Shown here: positions 60,089 through 64,000 of the stretch, one piece after another
How the letters are laid out: each line of letters starts with the position of its first letter
How positions within the stretch are numbered: position 1 is the first letter of the stretch
NCBI GenBank assembly: GCA_022578605.1
Contig: MU394071.1
Span: forward strand, 310,001 to 374,000
DNA length: 64,000 nucleotides
Reading direction: 5' to 3'
Origin: Camillea tinctor
Taxonomy: Eukaryota; Ascomycota; Sordariomycetes; Xylariales; Xylariaceae
Program-made: the position numbers and the translations under genes
The notes under the pieces: generated by a model
What the model saw: the letters and a program-made list of their open reading frames with translations, nothing else
The model's database searches: none
Told to the model about the DNA's origin: nothing

Positions 60089-60566
60089 GGTGAGAGGTTT
60101 TAACGTAGGAGGACCGGACGCAAGAAATTGGGAAAAGACGTAGATCACAGAGAATCAATTGGGTCCCCAGAATCGACGCAATTGAAGGGTCTGTGATGCG
60201 ACGAGCGGGTTCGACGAAGTTTGGTTGAATTGGAGGGGGGTGATTCAAATGCGTAGGATATCTGGAAATGGGTGGAGGAAGAGCAAAAGGCACGAAAAGA
60301 CCTCTCCCCTTAGACGCAGAAGGGCGCTAAGCGCGCTAACAGCCGCCATAACCAATCATAAGCTCTGAAAAACACGCCCCACTTCAGCCTACCTTGCATT
60401 GGATGCTTGACCTCAATAAGGTTTCACTGACTAAGGTTGCTTTTGCTTTTGCTTTGCTCCGGCTCTATCTTTATTGGAAATCGCCTCAATTCGGGTCTTA
60501 TCTGACCTAGTCCAACCCTCGCAACTCACCACTGCACTGCCAATCTATATAAATCCACCTACAGAT
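60089..60566. promoter_or_regulatory. bidirectional promoter of ATP17 and NDUFS4, CCAAT-rich
   Basis: 478 bp between two divergent respiratory-chain genes. CCAAT boxes: CCAAT at 60352-60356, and ATTGG (reverse CCAAT) at 60127, 60158, 60229, 60398 and 60473. Known: the fungal CCAAT-binding complex (HAP2/3/5) controls respiratory genes. The link here is inference from motif and context. Confidence 0.65.
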
Positions 60567-61402
60567 ATGGCCTCTCGAGCAGCCCTCTCTCCCCGCATAG
60601 CAGCGCGCCTCGCCCGCCCCGCCCTGCGCAGCTCCTGCATCCGGCCGTACTCTCAATCATCATCATCCTCCTCCTCCTCCTCCTCCACCCCAACAGCCCT
60701 CACCGAAGCCAAGCCAGCATCGCACGCCGTCCGACCCGCCAACTCCCCCGACTATGGCGTCCACATCGACAAGGCCACCTCGTACGCTCCCACCCGCCCT
60801 TCCCTTTCTCTGTTCTTTCCTTTTGCGATAAACCCTCAACCTGCCAACGCAGCAGTATACGACGAACAATATTTAACGTATTCCGCTTATATATCTATAT
60901 AGGACTTTCACCCCCGTCCCGAAGCGCGTAATGGACGGCAGCGAAGACGGCGAGATCGTCCCCGCAGCCGTCCTCTCGGGCGCCCCCATCGAGCTACAAG
61001 CGCGCACCGTCCGGTACCTCTCCCCTCCTTTCCTCCCCTCCTCCCAATTCCTCTCCCAACCCAAAACCCCCCTTTAACCAAACCCCCCACAGAATCTACA
61101 AGCCCGCGAAGCCCGCGACCCAAAGCGGCAACTGGAACGGGCACCACTGGCGAATGGACTGGGACGTGCTGGCGCGGGGCCACCGGTGGGAGAACCCGCT
61201 GATGGGGTGGCAGTCCTCGGGGGACTTCATGCAGGGCACCAAGCTCGAGTTCAAGACGAAGGAGGACGCTATTCGGTTCGCCGAGAAGCAGGGCTACGAG
61301 TACTTCGTGCAGGAGCCCAACGAGCGCGCCTTCGCCCCCAAGGCCTACGCCAACAACTTCCTCTACTCGCCCAAGAAGCTGAAGCACATCCGGACTAAAT
61401 AG
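60567..61402 (+). CDS. NDUFS4: NADH:ubiquinone oxidoreductase (complex I) subunit NDUFS4, 21-kDa type
   Basis: Three exons, 60567..60781, 60903..61013 and 61093..61402; 211 residues, normal for the fungal subunit; introns of 121 and 79 nt. The N-terminal 40 or so residues are an Arg/Ser/Ala-rich mitochondrial targeting sequence with no acidic residue ([14 protein letters not shown], then a Ser run encoded by TCA/TCC triplets). The mature part shows [12 protein letters not shown], then [54 protein letters not shown] and the C-terminal [20 protein letters not shown], all hallmark NDUFS4 blocks. Known role: a peripheral-arm accessory subunit near the N-module, needed for stable, fully active complex I. 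The presence of complex I fits a filamentous fungus. It is divergent from ATP17. Confidence 0.97.
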
Positions 61403-62024
61403 ACAAGCAAAAGACTACATACATACAGTGTGGGCAACGGCAAATATAAAGGCTACAAGTTATTTTTTCTCTTTTTCTTTTTTCGGTCTTTTTGTACATA
61501 GGGAGGGTATACGTAGAAAAACGCTGTCTGAAGTATAAAAAAAATGTATAGTTTAAAACTCTAACATGAATTAAGCTATGAGAAGTTGTGATGCTATTTG
61601 AATGCTAGCATGTTTACCAATCACATGCGTAGTGCCAGGCCATTTCTGAGACGCTTTGAGCCTGCCAATCTCGCCAAGTTTCAACCATCATGGATACTTG
61701 ACTAATTGAATCAAACACCCCAACGCCTAACAACCCTGTAGCGCAAGTATGTTTGTGCTCCGATCCAACTTGTAATAAATGCAACACCCGAACCGCGTAC
61801 CCTTCCGTATGCAGCCGTGCAGATAAAAATAAGAGACCCAGTCATGGGTGATAACGCCTACATCCCTAACTCCAAATCATGGCATCATTACTTCACCTCG
61901 ATCCCTAGGATCGCGATATTAAGGTGGTTAGGAAACGACTCGCGCCAATCTGTCGAGCATGCCGCTCCCAACATAATGGTGTAATTATGCACGCCCCAAC
62001 AGTTCCATCCCCAGAAGGGTGTGT
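61403..62024. other. intergenic between convergent NDUFS4 and GID8
   Basis: 622 bp holding the two 3' UTRs; no ORF of note. Confidence 0.65.
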
Positions 62025-63385
62025 TCACGTTGTTATCATCGGCTCGTGGCCATTCTGGGCACCATCTTGCTTGTCAGCGTCTTCACCATCCAACCCTAGC
62101 TCGATTCTGGCCGGGAGATCCTTCTTCCCATCTTTACGCACGGCATCCTCGCTCCAGGCTCTCATCTGCACCATCTCGCGAAGAGCTGCTTCGTTGCGTT
62201 GCTGCTGCCCCTCAAGAATCCTCTTATTGACTTGAGCAGCCACCTCTTGGCGAAGGCTGGGTTTTAGCAGCGCAGCCAGAGATGCGTCCAGAGCGTCATT
62301 TTGCTCAAAAACCAGTAAAGACATGGTCTTCTCCAGGTCCTCGAGGAACGCTGGATTAGTGGTAGCCCGTGGTCCAAGATAAGTCTGTGCAAACTTAAGC
62401 GCCGGCATAATATCCCGGTTAGGGCTGTTGTTGCAGGTTCGGATCAACTCCACGAGCTGTAGCCGAAGCAGTGCAAAATGCAGAGGCTCATCCTTGTCCA
62501 GCATCTTTTTTTCACATGGTCAGCATATATACGAGAACAGCGTGAAATGATGTATTGAATATGCATAAATGATAGCTCATAGAAGAAGTGGTTTCCTTCT
62601 CATCAACGATCCGAAGACCATATGAGTGGTGCATGTAAAACTCTGTTTTAATCATAGCAAACTGGAGGTGCAAGGCACGGGAGGGTGTAAGAGGGTGGAG
62701 AGAGAAAACACAGCATACCGAGGGATCTAGCTCGTTGAGAGCCTGTATGGCCTTCTCAATCTCGCCTTTGTGTATAAAGGTCTGGATTTGCTGCCTAGCC
62801 TGGATCGCGGAGGTGGGCTGCTGAGGCTGCAAATTGGCCTCCGAGGTAAATTTCGCAGCGGAGTTGGGATAGCCGGCCGCAGTGAGATAGTCGAGGATCA
62901 GCGCGTTAATATCGCTTGCCATATCATTAGTTATATAGTCACTTTGGCAACAAGGCAGAGAAACAAGTCGAGGGCGTGAATGGCAATATTCAGAAAATAA
63001 GAAGTTTAAAAAATCGATCTCCGCATTGAGGTTCTCAGAGAGATTCCCATTGATTATTTGTCACATCATTAAAAATGCCAGCGAGCAAGCCGCGAGAGGA
63101 GTTTGTGGAGTGTTGTTGAGACAGGTTCGCAAACAAAGACAGAGAGATCTCTACACACCTTTTGGGGGTCTTCACCTCTTCAACCTGCCGAGCGAAGCTG
63201 TGCTTCATCGGGGTGGCGGTAGAGGTAGAAGAAGTCTACTCCGATGCATCATTAGTGCGATGGGAGAGAAGGGAGGTATTGTGAACCAAGGTCATGCTGC
63301 ATACCATCTTGCGGTCGAGCAGAGCTTCCGAAACGAGCTGTCGAAGTTGATCGTAGAACTGATCACCATATGGGGCTGATGACAT
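62025..63385 (-). CDS. GID8: GID/CTLH ubiquitin-ligase complex subunit Gid8 (LisH-CTLH protein)
   Basis: Exons: complement(63305..63385, 63159..63235, 62719..62914, 62025..62504); 277 residues; introns of 69, 244 and 214 nt. The core is typical: KHSFARQVEEVKTPKSDINA, the LisH motif (INALILDYLTAAGYPNSAAKF), the CTLH region (IQARQQIQTFIHKGEIEKAI, ALNELDPS, LHFALLRLQLVELIRTC) and the CRA domain (ALKFAQTYLGPRATTNPAFL through LRQEVAAQVNKRIL). Known role: a scaffold subunit of the GID E3 ligase that targets gluconeogenic enzymes for degradation when glucose returns. The first exon (27 codons, MSSAPYGDQFYDQ...) is open and splices in phase to TSSTSTATPMKHSF, but it is not a recognised part of Gid8. 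The alternative is initiation at the Met codon of MKHSF within exon 2. The C-terminal 30 residues are acidic and disordered. Confidence 0.9.
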
Positions 63386-64000
63386 GGACTGTGAGGTTTC
63401 CCCGACGGAATCACTTTTAAATATAGCCGCAGTAATAAATAATAAAGGGGAGGGTTAAGAAATCTGGGCGCTGAAGTGGCAAAGTGCACAGAATCTCCCC
63501 TCGAGGCTGTGGTTAATGTTGGTTGGTGGAAAGGGAAGAGAGAAGAAGAAGTAAAAGACAAAAAAAAGATGTAGAAGAGGTTTTCGTTTCGGCTTGGTGC
63601 GGGCAAAGGAAAATCAAAAGAACCTTCAAGCTGGAGCTAACGCGCTAACTTAAACCTAGGTTACCTAACTGCCTAAGAACTTGAACATTGAACTAACCTA
63701 AACCTTAAGCAGTATGTAGGACGAAGCTGCATTGTGGTCCAAGCTTCTTGTTTGGGTAGGTACACCTTGGACTACCTATACAGGTAGCTACATGTGGCCA
63801 GCATGGATCCCCTAGCCCCTTTTATGTGGCTTATAAGCCTTTGTAAGCCTCCTGATGGGCTAGTGTACAGTTGTACACCCTGTGGCTAGTGCACTAGTGT
63901 AGATTCACTATTACTTATTCCCATTCACTTATCAGCATTCTATCATCCTTCTACTTCTTCGATTTCTCTTTGTGCGTGTGCCCCCAAAGGTTTTTTTATC
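63386..64000. other. GID8 upstream region to window end
   Basis: No gene seen. It holds a purine-rich stretch (63530-63580), AACCTA/TAGGTT motifs (63650-63705) and a short palindromic string GTGTACAGTTGTACAC (63862-63877). Confidence 0.55.

Overview
The window looks like nuclear DNA of a filamentous ascomycete (Pezizomycotina, most likely Sordariomycetes). The signs are genes with one to five short introns (about 50-245 nt, GTRNGT donors and YAG acceptors, often with a CTAAY branch site), a Zn2Cys6 regulator, a MNN9/ANP1/VAN1-type mannosyltransferase, a HEI10 orthologue and an AT-saturated transposon remnant typical of repeat-induced point mutation (RIP). The order or genus cannot be fixed from the sequence alone. 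All gene models were built by hand from frame, splice signals and family resemblance; no transcript evidence was available. I saw no rRNA, convincing tRNA or CRISPR.

Layout: (1) 1-9.1 kb, all on the minus strand: the 5' part of a GEA/GBF1-type Arf exchange factor, an ANP1-like Golgi mannan polymerase subunit and a 14-TM drug/H+ antiporter. (2) 9.1-25 kb is gene-poor. It holds one small orphan gene (13.3-14.1 kb) and a 1.96-kb element with 38-bp terminal inverted repeats, TA ends and an AT-saturated interior (14.5-16.4 kb), read here as a RIP-degraded Tc1/mariner-Fot1-type transposon. (3) 25-27.5 kb: a Zn2Cys6 transcription factor, then another gene-poor stretch to 32.4 kb. (4) 32.4-44.4 kb, gene-rich: ULA1 (NEDD8 E1 subunit), a 4-TM membrane protein, HEI10 (meiotic RING protein), a coiled-coil protein and a divergent protein kinase-like gene. 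(5) 44.4-53.8 kb: gene-poor DNA with a 271-bp MITE-like inverted repeat and a solitary cytochrome P450. (6) 53.8-64 kb, housekeeping: a 1289-residue disordered RGG protein, ATP17 and NDUFS4 (ATP synthase and complex I subunits, head to head over a CCAAT-rich promoter) and GID8 (GID/CTLH ubiquitin ligase).

Most recognised genes are core eukaryotic functions: Golgi traffic and mannosylation, neddylation, meiotic crossover control, oxidative phosphorylation and ubiquitin-dependent catabolite degradation. The accessory content (MFS exporter, P450, kinase-like gene, Zn2Cys6 regulator, orphan gene) lies in or beside the gene-poor, transposon-bearing segments. It does not form a recognisable biosynthetic cluster. 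I found no clearly new multi-gene system. The most unusual signals are the hairpin-dense island inside the RIP-degraded element, the MITE-like element, the CCAAT-rich shared respiratory promoter, a 15-nt micro-exon in ATP17 and the divergent kinase and P450 active-site motifs.
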